From Thalassospira profundimaris WP0211 (lineage in GTDB: Bacteria > Pseudomonadota > Alphaproteobacteria > Rhodospirillales > Thalassospiraceae): 64,000 bases of DNA. This document shows positions 34,770 to 43,018 of this stretch, in pieces (position 1 is the first letter of the stretch; each line of letters begins with the position of its first letter). Both the position numbers and the translations under genes were made by a program. The DNA lies in contig NZ_AMRN01000009.1 in assembly GCF_000300275.1 (NCBI RefSeq), forward strand, positions 112,066-176,065, read 5' to 3'. The notes beneath the pieces were generated by a model. That model saw only the letters and a list, made by a program, of their open reading frames with translations, did not search any database and was not told the DNA's origin.

Positions 34770-36359
34770 GTGTTTCAGATTGGCCGCAATATCGTCGCAG
34801 AACTCCGCCGTATTCCCGACTATCGCGTGGTTGGCCGGGTGACTGCCGTTTTGGGCCTTCTGGTCGAGATTGGCGGGGTTGAAGGTGCGTTGTCGGTTGG
34901 CGACCGCTGCAAGGTCAAACGCCGCGATGGCAAAACCGTGATTTGCGAGGTTGTCGGTTTTCGCAACGAACGCGCCCTTTTGATGCCGTTTGGCATTCTG
35001 GACGGGATCGGGATCGGCTGCGAAGTCGAACTTGGCGATACCCAACCGCAAGTCTATCCCGATGAAAGCTGGCTGGGCCGTGTGGTCAATGCGTTTGGCG
35101 AGCCGGTTGATGGCAAAGGCCCGCTGTCTGAGGGCAACCGCCCGTATCCGATCCGCAACATGCCGCCATCGGCCCATTCGCGCCAGCGCGTGGCCGGCAA
35201 GATCGATCTGGGCGTTCGGGCGATGAACACGTTTCTGACCTGTTGCCGCGGGCAACGTATGGGCATCTTTGCCGGGTCGGGCGTTGGTAAATCAAGTTTG
35301 CTGTCAATGATGACGCGCCATACGACATCGGATGTGTCGGTGGTAGGGCTGATTGGCGAACGTGGCCGTGAAGCGCGCGAATTCATCGAAGATGATCTGG
35401 GCGAAGAAGGCCTGCGTCGTTCTGTTGTCGTCGTGGCGACATCGGATGAACCGCCGCTGATGCGCCGCCAGGCGGCCTATATGACCATGGCGCTTTCGGA
35501 ATATTTCCGTGATGTCGGGCGCGATGTCTTGTGCATGATGGATTCCGTGACGCGCTTTGCCATGGCGCAACGTGAAATCAGCCTTTCGGTGGGCGAACCG
35601 CCAGCATCAAAGGGCTATACGCCGACCGTCTTTGCCGAATTGCCGCGTCTTTTGGAACGTGCCGGTCCCGGTGGGCCGGGGCAGGGATCGATCACCGGGC
35701 TGTTTACGGTTCTGGTTGATGGCGATGACCACAACGAACCGATTTCGGATGCGGTGCGCGGTATCCTGGATGGCCACGTGGTGCTGGACCGTGCGATTGC
35801 CGAGCAAGGCCGTTATCCGGCGATCAATATCCTGCGCAGCGTGTCGCGTACCATGCCAGGCTGTAATAACGAGGAAGAAAACCAGATCGTTGCCCGCGCG
35901 CGTCAGCTTTTGGCGACCTACGATGATATGGCGGAACTGATCCGCCTTGGCGCCTATCGCAAGGGTACCGATCCCAAGGTCGACGAAGCCATTCATTACT
36001 TCCCGCTGATCGAGGAATTCCTTAAACAGCGCAAGACAGAATGCACGCGCCTCAATGAGGGATATCTGGAATTGGCCCGGCGTCTCGATATGCTGGCCGA
36101 GCAACCCGAACAGCCTGCCCCTGCCCAAGGACAACCGGGTGGACAGGCGCGGCAAGCGGGAAGCGCCAATCCGCAACAGCCCGCAGCAGCGCCCGAAATG
36201 CAGCCCCCCCGCCCAGCACCGCCACCATCAATCGGGCCCAAGATCAATCGCGGACCCAAGGTCAGCAGCCGATCAAAACGCGACGGGCAGGACCTGAACG
36301 CGGCCAAGCGGGCGCTGCGTCGGGGCGGTAATGATGGCACCGGCGGGGCATCGGAATGA
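34770..36359 (+). CDS. fliI: Flagellar export ATPase FliI
   Basis: FliI is the hexameric ATPase of the flagellar type III export apparatus. The Walker A loop is GSGVGKSS (residues 169-176), followed by [13 protein letters not shown] and the Walker B region [13 protein letters not shown]. The protein has 529 residues, about 75-85 more than usual, because of a Gln/Pro/Ala-rich C-terminal tail. The start must be GTG at 34770, since an in-frame stop lies at 34755; no strong ribosome site precedes it. fliJ follows after 23 bases. Confidence 0.95.
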   Translation: MFQIGRNIVAELRRIPDYRVVGRVTAVLGLLVEIGGVEGALSVGDRCKVKRRDGKTVICEVVGFRNERALLMPFGILDGIGIGCEVELGDTQPQVYPDESWLGRVVNAFGEPVDGKGPLSEGNRPYPIRNMPPSAHSRQRVAGKIDLGVRAMNTFLTCCRGQRMGIFAGSGVGKSSLLSMMTRHTTSDVSVVGLIGERGREAREFIEDDLGEEGLRRSVVVVATSDEPPLMRRQAAYMTMALSEYFRDVGRDVLCMMDSVTRFAMAQREISLSVGEPPASKGYTPTVFAELPRLLERAGPGGPGQGSITGLFTVLVDGDDHNEPISDAVRGILDGHVVLDRAIAEQGRYPAINILRSVSRTMPGCNNEEENQIVARARQLLATYDDMAELIRLGAYRKGTDPKVDEAIHYFPLIEEFLKQRKTECTRLNEGYLELARRLDMLAEQPEQPAPAQGQPGGQARQAGSANPQQPAAAPEMQPPRPAPPPSIGPKINRGPKVSSRSKRDGQDLNAAKRALRRGGNDGTGGASE

Positions 36360-36382
36360 TCGCGGACCCTAGGGGGTAACCC

Positions 36383-36811
36383 ATGGCCAAGAATTTCAAA
36401 ACACTGGTGCGCATGCGCAAATGGGCGCTTGATGAAAAGCAGCGCCAATTGGGCGAGATGCTTGGTGTGCTGGGTAATCTTGAGGCGGAAAAAGAGGCCC
36501 TCGAACAGGCGGTGCTGGCCGAGCAAAAGATCGCGGCCGAAAACCCGGAACTTGCCGGGTTTGCCTATGGCGGATTTGCCACCGCGGTGATCGCCGAGCG
36601 CGAGGCAATCGAAAAAATGATTGCCGAACAGGAAGAAAAGATCGACATCTTTCGCGATGAAGTTGCCGATGCCTTCAAGGAATTTAAAACCGCCGAAATT
36701 GCCGAACGTAATCGGCTTGAGGCCGAACGCGCCGAAGAAGACAAGAAAGAACAAGACGAACTTGACGAAATCGGCATGCGTTCGGCGACACGCGATGACG
36801 GGCTTATGTGA
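36383..36811 (+). CDS. fliJ: Flagellar export chaperone-like protein FliJ
   Basis: This 142-residue protein is almost wholly an antiparallel coiled coil rich in Glu, Lys and Ala (KTLVRMRKWALDEKQRQLGEM at the start), as in FliJ, which sits in the centre of the FliI ring and helps energise export. Identity rests on this fold and on its place directly after fliI. It ends 12 bases before the convergent ybaK-like gene, with no visible terminator. Confidence 0.85.
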   Translation: MAKNFKTLVRMRKWALDEKQRQLGEMLGVLGNLEAEKEALEQAVLAEQKIAAENPELAGFAYGGFATAVIAEREAIEKMIAEQEEKIDIFRDEVADAFKEFKTAEIAERNRLEAERAEEDKKEQDELDEIGMRSATRDDGLM

Positions 36812-36823
36812 TTTTCGGGAGAG

Positions 36824-37303
36824 TTAGACGGCGATATTAACGCCGGTTTCTATGCCGGTTACGCGTTTGAGGTCGCTTGTTTTAAGCTCAAACACTGTTT
36901 TCGGTGTCCCGGCGGCAAGCCAGACGGTTTTCTTTGCCAGAAGCTTTTTATCAATCAGCGTTTCCACGGGCTTGGCGTGTCCAAAGGGCGGAACGCCGCC
37001 AATGGCGTAGCCTGTATGTTCGCGGACCTCGGTTGCATCGGCCTTGCGGACGGATAAACGCAGCAGGGCGGCGACCTTGTCCAGATCGACCTGATCGGCA
37101 CCATTCATGATGATCAGGACCGGGCGGGATGCCTCGGTCATGAACACCAGTGATTTTCCAATGTCGCTGATATCGCAGCCAATGGCGTTTGCGGCATCAG
37201 CAGCTGTGCGCGTGCCTTCGGGAAACTCAAATACGTCGACGTTTTCAAGTTCGCGTTCCATGAAGGCGTTTGCCAGACATAGCGGCGGATCAACTTTTTT
37301 CAT
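36824..37303 (-). CDS. YbaK/ProX-type aminoacyl-tRNA deacylase domain protein
   Basis: The 159-residue protein has the YbaK fold: AADAANAIGCDISDIGKSLVF, a conserved lysine in that segment, VRKADATEVREHTGYAIGGVPPFGH, and the late TVWLAAGTPKTVFEL. Family members hydrolyse mischarged tRNAs such as Cys- or Ala-tRNA(Pro); the exact substrate is not readable. Its start codon overlaps the stop of the terC-like gene by one base, so it is probably translated in coupling with it. Confidence 0.85.
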   Translation of the reverse strand: MKKVDPPLCLANAFMERELENVDVFEFPEGTRTAADAANAIGCDISDIGKSLVFMTEASRPVLIIMNGADQVDLDKVAALLRLSVRKADATEVREHTGYAIGGVPPFGHAKPVETLIDKKLLAKKTVWLAAGTPKTVFELKTSDLKRVTGIETGVNIAV

Positions 37304-38037
37304 CAGCCATTCTCTTGCGCACGACGTTTGAGTTTACGTTTGTGGTTCAGAAGATTGAGCGTCTCGACCGACAGGCTAAAGGCCATTGCAAAATAGATGT
37401 AGCCTTTCGGTACGTGAATCTCGACCCCGTCCAGCAGCAAGACAAACCCGACCAAAATCAAAAACGATAATGCCAGCATTTTGACAGAGGGGTGTTGTTC
37501 TACAAATTCGCCAATGGTCTTGGCTGCCATCAGCATCACCAGAACAGACAGGATCACCGCGATCATCATGATCGAAATATGATCGACCAGACCAACCGCT
37601 GTGATGACGCTATCGAGCGAGAAAATCATATCAAGCAACATGATCTGCACGATGGTCATTGCAAAGCTCGACATGATTTTGCCCGGACCGTGTTCTTCGG
37701 GCTCGTCAATTGTGTGATGAATTTCCTTGGACGCCTTGGCAATCAGGAACAGACCACCAAAAATAAGGATCATGTCGCGGCCGCTGATTTCCTGACCGAA
37801 GGCAGCGAAAAGTGGCGAGGTCAGTTGCATGACCCAGGCGATACCGGCCAAAAGCCCCAGCCGCATGCCCATTGCCGCAAGAAGACCGATGCGGCGCGCC
37901 GATGCCTGTTGGTTTTGCGGAAGTTTCGAGACAATCACCGACAGGAAAACGATGTTGTCGATGCCCAGCACAATTTCCAGCGCGGTCAGGGTGGCAAGGC
38001 CCATCCACATGTTGGGATCACTCATCCATTCAAACAT
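37303..38037 (-). CDS. TerC-family integral membrane protein
   Basis: The 244-residue protein has about seven membrane helices with acidic residues inside them, as typical of TerC: TALEIVLGIDNIVFLSVIVSKLP and LLDMIFSLDSVITAVG. Relatives are linked to tellurite resistance or manganese export; the substrate here is unknown. The start at 38037 has GGAAG eight bases upstream; the frame extends further but without such a site. Confidence 0.88.
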   Translation of the reverse strand: MFEWMSDPNMWMGLATLTALEIVLGIDNIVFLSVIVSKLPQNQQASARRIGLLAAMGMRLGLLAGIAWVMQLTSPLFAAFGQEISGRDMILIFGGLFLIAKASKEIHHTIDEPEEHGPGKIMSSFAMTIVQIMLLDMIFSLDSVITAVGLVDHISIMMIAVILSVLVMLMAAKTIGEFVEQHPSVKMLALSFLILVGFVLLLDGVEIHVPKGYIYFAMAFSLSVETLNLLNHKRKLKRRAQENG

Positions 38038-38232
38038 CGAAAACTTCCTAAACAGGGGCGCAAAAAGCGAACAACTTGTTGCAGACAAAGTGTGTTTGAT
38101 AGGCCCCTAACGCAAGCGTGAATTGATTTTATGTGCCGTCTGTTGAAAAACTGACGAGTATAAAACCAATCAATCAGCCACACCCGGCATGCGGGAAGGG
38201 CTTTGGGTCATCAGGTAAAAGGATTGTCCGAG

Positions 38233-39474
38233 ATGCGATCAAAAATGCGCACTTTCGTTTCTGCTTTGGCGCTGGCAGTGGGGCTTGCGACGACGACGTT
38301 GTCGACGCCTGCCTTTGCAGACCCGGCACCGGATGTCGGAAACTGGCAATCGGTTCTTGATCAGGCCCGTGGCCAGACCGTTTATTGGCATGCCTGGGGC
38401 GGGGAGCCGCGCATTAATGATTACATCGCCTGGGCCGGTGAACAGGTGCGCGAACGCTATGGCGTTGAAGTCGTTCAGGTCAAACTGACTGATACCGCCG
38501 ATGCGGTGACCCGCGTTCTGTCGGAAAAGACCGCTGGCGTCGATGACGGCGGGGCGGTTGATATGATCTGGATTAACGGTGAAAACTTTGCCGCGATGAA
38601 GCGCAATGACCTTTTGTTCGGACCGTGGGCGGAACAGACGCCAAACTTTGCCTATGTCGATGTTGAAGGCAAACCGACAGTGATCAATGACTTCACTGTT
38701 CCGACCGACGGGCTTGAAGCCCCTTGGGGCATGGCGCAGGTCAGTTTCTATTACGATACCGCCAAGCTTGATAGCGTTCCGAAAACTGCCCAGCAATTAC
38801 TGGAATGGCTGGTGAAACATCCGGGCAGATTTACCTATCCGCAGCCGCCCAATTATATGGGATCGACTTTCCTTAAACAGATCCTGACCGAACTGGTTGC
38901 CGATCCTAGTGTTCTACAGCAGCCCGCTGATGAAACCGATGCCGAAGCCACCCTGGCACCGCTTTGGGGCTATCTGGAAGATTTGCAGCCGCTTTTGTGG
39001 CGTAACGGTCAGGCCTATCCGCAGAACGGGGCGTCTATGCGCACCCTTCTGGCGGACAACGAAGTCGATATCGCCTTTTCGTTCAGCTCTGGCGAGGTAT
39101 CATCCGCGATTGAGGCGTTTGAGCTTCCCGATACCGTGCGCTCCTACGTGTTTGAGAACGGTACCCTTGGCAACACCAACTTTGTTGCCATTCCCTATAA
39201 CGCGTCGGCCAAGGCCGGTGCGGTTGTTCTGGCCGATTTCCTGATGTCACCCGAGGCCCAGCTGCGCAAGCAGGACCCGCAATATTGGGGTGCTGATACG
39301 GTACTGGCGATGGATAAGTTGCCTGCCGATATGCAAGACGCGTTTGCCAATCTTGATCTTGGCATAGCATCGCTTGCGCCGTCCGAACGCGGAACGGTTC
39401 TGCCGGAACCGCATCCAAGCTGGATGTCGCTGGTCGAAACCGAATGGCAAAAACGTTACGGCGTTGTACAATAA
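38233..39474 (+). CDS. ABC transporter solute-binding protein, YnjB-like
   Basis: The 413-residue protein has a signal peptide (residues 1-27, cleavage near AFADP). The mature part resembles YnjB: GQTVYWHAWGGEPRINDYIAWAGEQVRERYGVEVVQVKL, DMIWINGENFAAMK, and TFTYPQPPNYMGSTF-like segments. Start 38233 is preceded by AAAGGA; a second ATG at 38245 is possible. The permease gene follows after six bases and the ATPase gene after that, giving a complete ynjBCD-like set. The ligand has not been established for this family to my knowledge. Confidence 0.88.
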   Translation: MRSKMRTFVSALALAVGLATTTLSTPAFADPAPDVGNWQSVLDQARGQTVYWHAWGGEPRINDYIAWAGEQVRERYGVEVVQVKLTDTADAVTRVLSEKTAGVDDGGAVDMIWINGENFAAMKRNDLLFGPWAEQTPNFAYVDVEGKPTVINDFTVPTDGLEAPWGMAQVSFYYDTAKLDSVPKTAQQLLEWLVKHPGRFTYPQPPNYMGSTFLKQILTELVADPSVLQQPADETDAEATLAPLWGYLEDLQPLLWRNGQAYPQNGASMRTLLADNEVDIAFSFSSGEVSSAIEAFELPDTVRSYVFENGTLGNTNFVAIPYNASAKAGAVVLADFLMSPEAQLRKQDPQYWGADTVLAMDKLPADMQDAFANLDLGIASLAPSERGTVLPEPHPSWMSLVETEWQKRYGVVQ

Positions 39475-39480
39475 TAACGC

Positions 39481-41166
39481 ATGCTGCGTTTTGTTCCGAT
39501 CCTGACACTTGTTCTGATGATCGGCCCGGTTTCGGCCGGGTTGATCGGAACTTTGTTGCCTGCATTTGGCATCTTGCCCGCCCTTGGCGGGACGACACCA
39601 TCGCTTGATCCGTGGCAGGCAATGTTTGCGCAGCCCGGCCTTGGCACATCCATCCGCCTGTCATTCGTCAATGGTTTGATCGCAACCGCGATTTCGGTTT
39701 CGATCGTCATGCTGTTTTGTGCCGCCTGGCAGGGAACGCGAATCTTTCACGCCATGCAGCGGGTGTTGTCACCAATCCTGTCGGTACCGCATGCAACGGC
39801 GGCCTTTGGTCTGGCCTTCTTGATTGCGCCGTCGGGCTGGATCGTGCGTGTGGTGGCACAGGTTGCCGGGTGGGAACGGCCGCCTGATATCGCGATCATT
39901 CATGACCCTTGGGGCATCGCCCTGATTGCCGGGCTGGTTGCCAAGGAAATCCCGTTTCTGTTTCTGATGACGTTGTCTGCCTTGCCACAGGCAGACACAG
40001 ACCGCACCGCACAGGTCACGGCAAGCCTTGGCTATGGCAGGATTGCGGGATGGTTCAAGGCAACATTGCCACGCATCTATCCACAGATCCGTTTGCCGGT
40101 TCTGGCGGTTCTGGCCTATTCGACGTCGGTTGTTGATGTGGCGATCATTCTGGCCCCGACAACACCGGCGCCACTTTCGGTGCGCATTCTGGGATGGTTG
40201 TCCGATCCCGATCTTGCCTTGCGGTTCATGGCATCAAGCGCGGCCGTGCTGCAATTGCTGATCGTGATCGCGGCCATGGCAATCTGGATTGCGGGCGAGC
40301 GGCTTGTCGCCGTGATTGGTGCCCGTTGGGCCATCGATGGCAACCGGTTCAAGCAAGATGGCGCTGTGCGTGGGGTGTCGGCGGTGATGGCGCTGGTCGC
40401 GGCCGGAACAGTGGTTCTTGGGCTTGTGGTTTTGCTGGTCTGGAGTGTTGCCGGGTTCTGGGCGTTTCCCGATCTGTTGCCGCGTGGTTTTTCGCTGCGT
40501 CTTTGGGCGCGCGAACTTGATGCCATTGGCAATAGCCTGACAACGACCCTTCTGATCGGTATCCCGGCGGTTGTGATTGCCGTAACACTGGTTCTGGCCT
40601 GTCTTGAGAACGAAGTGCGCAGCGGCAAGGTCGCCGGGCGGCGGGCGATGTTTTTGATTTACCTGCCGCTTCTGGTGCCGCAAATCAGCTTCATGTTTGG
40701 CTTGCAGGTGTTCTTTAGCCTGCTTGGGCTGGAACGTACCTTGGTCTCGGTTGTTCTTGGGCATCTGGTGTTTGTTGCGCCCTATGTGTTCTTATCGCTG
40801 TCTGAACCGTTTCGTGCCCTTGATCCGCGCTATGGGCAGACGGCCCTTTGTCTTGGCGCGTCGCCCACTCGGGTGTTTTGGCAGGTGCGTTTGCCGTTGT
40901 TGACCCGTGCGGTTTTAACCGCCGCCGCCGTCGGGCTTGCCGTGACGGTCGGGCAGTATTTGCCGACACTTCTGATCGGGGCAGGGCGCTTTGCCACCGT
41001 CACCACCGAGGCGGTTGCCTTGGCATCGGGCGGGGATCGTCGGATGATCGGGATTTACGGCCTGTTTCAGATGGTTTTACCGTTCGCCGGATTTGCCTTG
41101 GCCTTGCTGATCCCGGCGGTTTTATTCCGTCACCGGCGCGGCATGGGCGCCCAGAACAAAGGATGA
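39481..41166 (+). CDS. ABC transporter permease, YnjC-like, double-length
   Basis: The 561-residue protein has about twelve membrane helices and two copies of the binding-protein-dependent permease domain. The coupling-loop EAA-like segments are visible as TASLGYGRIAGWFKATLPRIYPQIRLP in the first half and CLGASPTRVFWQVRLPLLTRAV in the second. One polypeptide thus supplies both membrane halves, as in YnjC and ThiP-type permeases. It is the middle gene of the three-gene unit. Confidence 0.9.
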   Translation: MLRFVPILTLVLMIGPVSAGLIGTLLPAFGILPALGGTTPSLDPWQAMFAQPGLGTSIRLSFVNGLIATAISVSIVMLFCAAWQGTRIFHAMQRVLSPILSVPHATAAFGLAFLIAPSGWIVRVVAQVAGWERPPDIAIIHDPWGIALIAGLVAKEIPFLFLMTLSALPQADTDRTAQVTASLGYGRIAGWFKATLPRIYPQIRLPVLAVLAYSTSVVDVAIILAPTTPAPLSVRILGWLSDPDLALRFMASSAAVLQLLIVIAAMAIWIAGERLVAVIGARWAIDGNRFKQDGAVRGVSAVMALVAAGTVVLGLVVLLVWSVAGFWAFPDLLPRGFSLRLWARELDAIGNSLTTTLLIGIPAVVIAVTLVLACLENEVRSGKVAGRRAMFLIYLPLLVPQISFMFGLQVFFSLLGLERTLVSVVLGHLVFVAPYVFLSLSEPFRALDPRYGQTALCLGASPTRVFWQVRLPLLTRAVLTAAAVGLAVTVGQYLPTLLIGAGRFATVTTEAVALASGGDRRMIGIYGLFQMVLPFAGFALALLIPAVLFRHRRGMGAQNKG

Positions 41167-41178
41167 CAAGGATGCTAA

Positions 41179-41829
41179 ATGCCTGAAGCAGCCAAAAACG
41201 GTCTGGAATTGCATGACGTGCGGGTGCGCCTTGACGGGCGCGAACTGGTTGCGGTCGATCTGACCATTGCGCCGGGCGAGATTGTCACCCTGATGGGCCC
41301 CAGCGGATCGGGGAAATCCAGTTTGCTTGGGCATATCTGTGGCACCTTGCCCGATGCGTTTGAGGTGACCGGTCAGGTGGTTCTTGATGGCAGGGTGCTT
41401 GATGGCTTGGCGCCACAAGACCGCCATGTCGGCATTCTGTTTCAGGATGACTTGCTGTTTCCCCATCTTTCGGTGGGTGGAAATCTGGCCTTTGCGGTGC
41501 CCGCGCATATCAAGGGGCGTGCGGCCCGGCGTGCGCGGGTTGAGGCAGCCCTTGGCAGTGCAGAGATGGACGGGTTTTATGATCGTGATCCGGCAACATT
41601 ATCAGGCGGGCAGCGCGCGCGGGTGGCCTTGATGCGGGTTCTGTTGTCAGAACCTTGTGCCTTGTTGCTTGATGAGCCATTTTCAAAACTCGATAGCGGC
41701 CTTCGGTCCCAGATCAGGTCGGTTGTGTTTGACCTGTGTCGCAAGAACAGCTTGCCGACCCTGATGGTAACCCATGACCCCGAAGACGGTGCAGCCGCTG
41801 GTGGGCGGGTGATTGAACTGCGTGGCTAG
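41179..41829 (+). CDS. ABC transporter ATP-binding protein, YnjD-like
   Basis: The 216-residue ATPase has Walker A GPSGSGKSS (residues 40-48), a Q-loop in GILFQDDLLFPHLSVGGNLAF, the signature LSGGQRARVAL, Walker B CALLLDEPFSKLD and the switch histidine in VTHDPED. The short length and FQDDLLFPHL segment fit the YnjD/ThiQ group. It lies 12 bases after the permease gene. Confidence 0.92.
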   Translation: MPEAAKNGLELHDVRVRLDGRELVAVDLTIAPGEIVTLMGPSGSGKSSLLGHICGTLPDAFEVTGQVVLDGRVLDGLAPQDRHVGILFQDDLLFPHLSVGGNLAFAVPAHIKGRAARRARVEAALGSAEMDGFYDRDPATLSGGQRARVALMRVLLSEPCALLLDEPFSKLDSGLRSQIRSVVFDLCRKNSLPTLMVTHDPEDGAAAGGRVIELRG

Positions 41830-41971
41830 ATACGCGGACATGGATCGATGACAGGGTTTGAATTTTCTGGTATCGCGCGATGATTGGTCTTAAGAGCATC
41901 TTGTCGCAAAGAATGATCTTGGGCCCCAGACGTTAAATCAAAAGGCCCGTGCGGCCTGGAGAGTGTCGTAA

Positions 41972-42526
41972 ATGTTCCCTGAAGAAATGTTTGCAATTGT
42001 CCCGGATGCGCTTGATCCGGCGACCTGTGACCGCCTGATCAATGGCTTTGCCCACGAGATGGATGAAGGTGGCCTCGTACAGGGGCAGGCCGCGACGCAT
42101 ATTCGCCGATCCAAAATCACCTGGTTTAACGAAGAACAGGAACCGGTTGTCTGTCGGCGGATTGTCGATCTGGTTGCCGAGGTCAATCGCAACGTCTTTG
42201 ACTTTTCCCTGACCGAGTTTGCCGAGGATGCCCAGATTGCCTGCTATGCCGGGGATCTGCGTGGGCATTATGACTGGCACAGTGATGTGGGTGCATCAGA
42301 CGTTGCGCGCCGTCGCAAACTGACCATGGTGATCCAGCTTTCCGAGCCCGATCAGTATGAAGGCGGACAATTGCAGCTTAACCCGGCCGGGCATTTTATT
42401 GATGCACCGATGGCGCGGGGATCCGCGATCTTCTTTCCGAGCTTTGTTTTACATCGCGTGGCGCCGACCACGGCGGGTCTTCGCTATTCCCTGACCCAAT
42501 GGGTGCACGGGAACCCGTTCCGCTGA
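41972..42526 (+). CDS. 2-oxoglutarate/Fe(II)-dependent dioxygenase
   Basis: The 184-residue protein is a prolyl-4-hydroxylase-like (PKHD-type) oxygenase. Iron ligands are H103 and D105 in HYDWHSDVG and H161 in FPSFVLHRVAPTTAG. R171 (GLRYSLTQWVHG) is placed to bind 2-oxoglutarate. The substrate is unknown. It converges on the 136-residue unknown gene with four bases between stops. Confidence 0.88.
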   Translation: MFPEEMFAIVPDALDPATCDRLINGFAHEMDEGGLVQGQAATHIRRSKITWFNEEQEPVVCRRIVDLVAEVNRNVFDFSLTEFAEDAQIACYAGDLRGHYDWHSDVGASDVARRRKLTMVIQLSEPDQYEGGQLQLNPAGHFIDAPMARGSAIFFPSFVLHRVAPTTAGLRYSLTQWVHGNPFR

Positions 42527-42530
42527 TTGC

Positions 42531-42941
42531 TCAGTAACGTTCGAGACGATCCAGAAGACGCGGGTTGCCCCATTTCGGCTGGCGGTCTTCAAGGGCGGTT
42601 TCGTGGTGGAAGACCTGATCGTTATCGGCTGTCTGTTTGTCCAGACGCAGGCTGATCCAGCGCGGGACGAGTTCGTTGTTGAAATCATCCATCAACAGAA
42701 CGGCGGCGGCTTCGAAATTCTCGAACTCGATACTGGCGATCTCCGCGTAATATTCCGCGAGATTATTGGTCTTAAGAATCAGGCGGTCGGGCACATAACG
42801 CAGCGTCAGGCGGGCCGGAAAGACATCCTTGGCACCGGTCAGATTGCTTTGCAGGGTAACGACGTAATCAATCCTTGTGCCCGGGTTCGGCTCTGTCTGG
42901 ATCAGATTACGGCGCTGATAAATCTCAAGCATGGCTTCCAA
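42531..42941 (-). CDS. Hypothetical protein at the end of the flagellar fli-flh cluster
   Basis: The 136-residue protein begins MEAMLEIYQRRNLIQTEPNPGTRIDYVVTL and has alternating beta-like and helical segments; no signal peptide or membrane helix. I recognise no family. It lies 77 bases after the FliK-like gene on the same strand, so it may be the last gene of the fliF-to-flhG transcription unit and have a flagellar role; this is only positional evidence. Confidence 0.6.
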   Translation of the reverse strand: MEAMLEIYQRRNLIQTEPNPGTRIDYVVTLQSNLTGAKDVFPARLTLRYVPDRLILKTNNLAEYYAEIASIEFENFEAAAVLLMDDFNNELVPRWISLRLDKQTADNDQVFHHETALEDRQPKWGNPRLLDRLERY

Positions 42942-43018
42942 CCGTTGTCATAAGAGGTAAATTCAAGGATACGTCCGCGCCCGAGGCAGGAAAAGCATTC
43001 ATTTCAGGATGATGATCC

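Noticed and set aside
38089..38232. Possible thiamine riboswitch before the ynjB-like gene
   Set aside because: The conserved CTGAGA core and the typical paired arms are absent.
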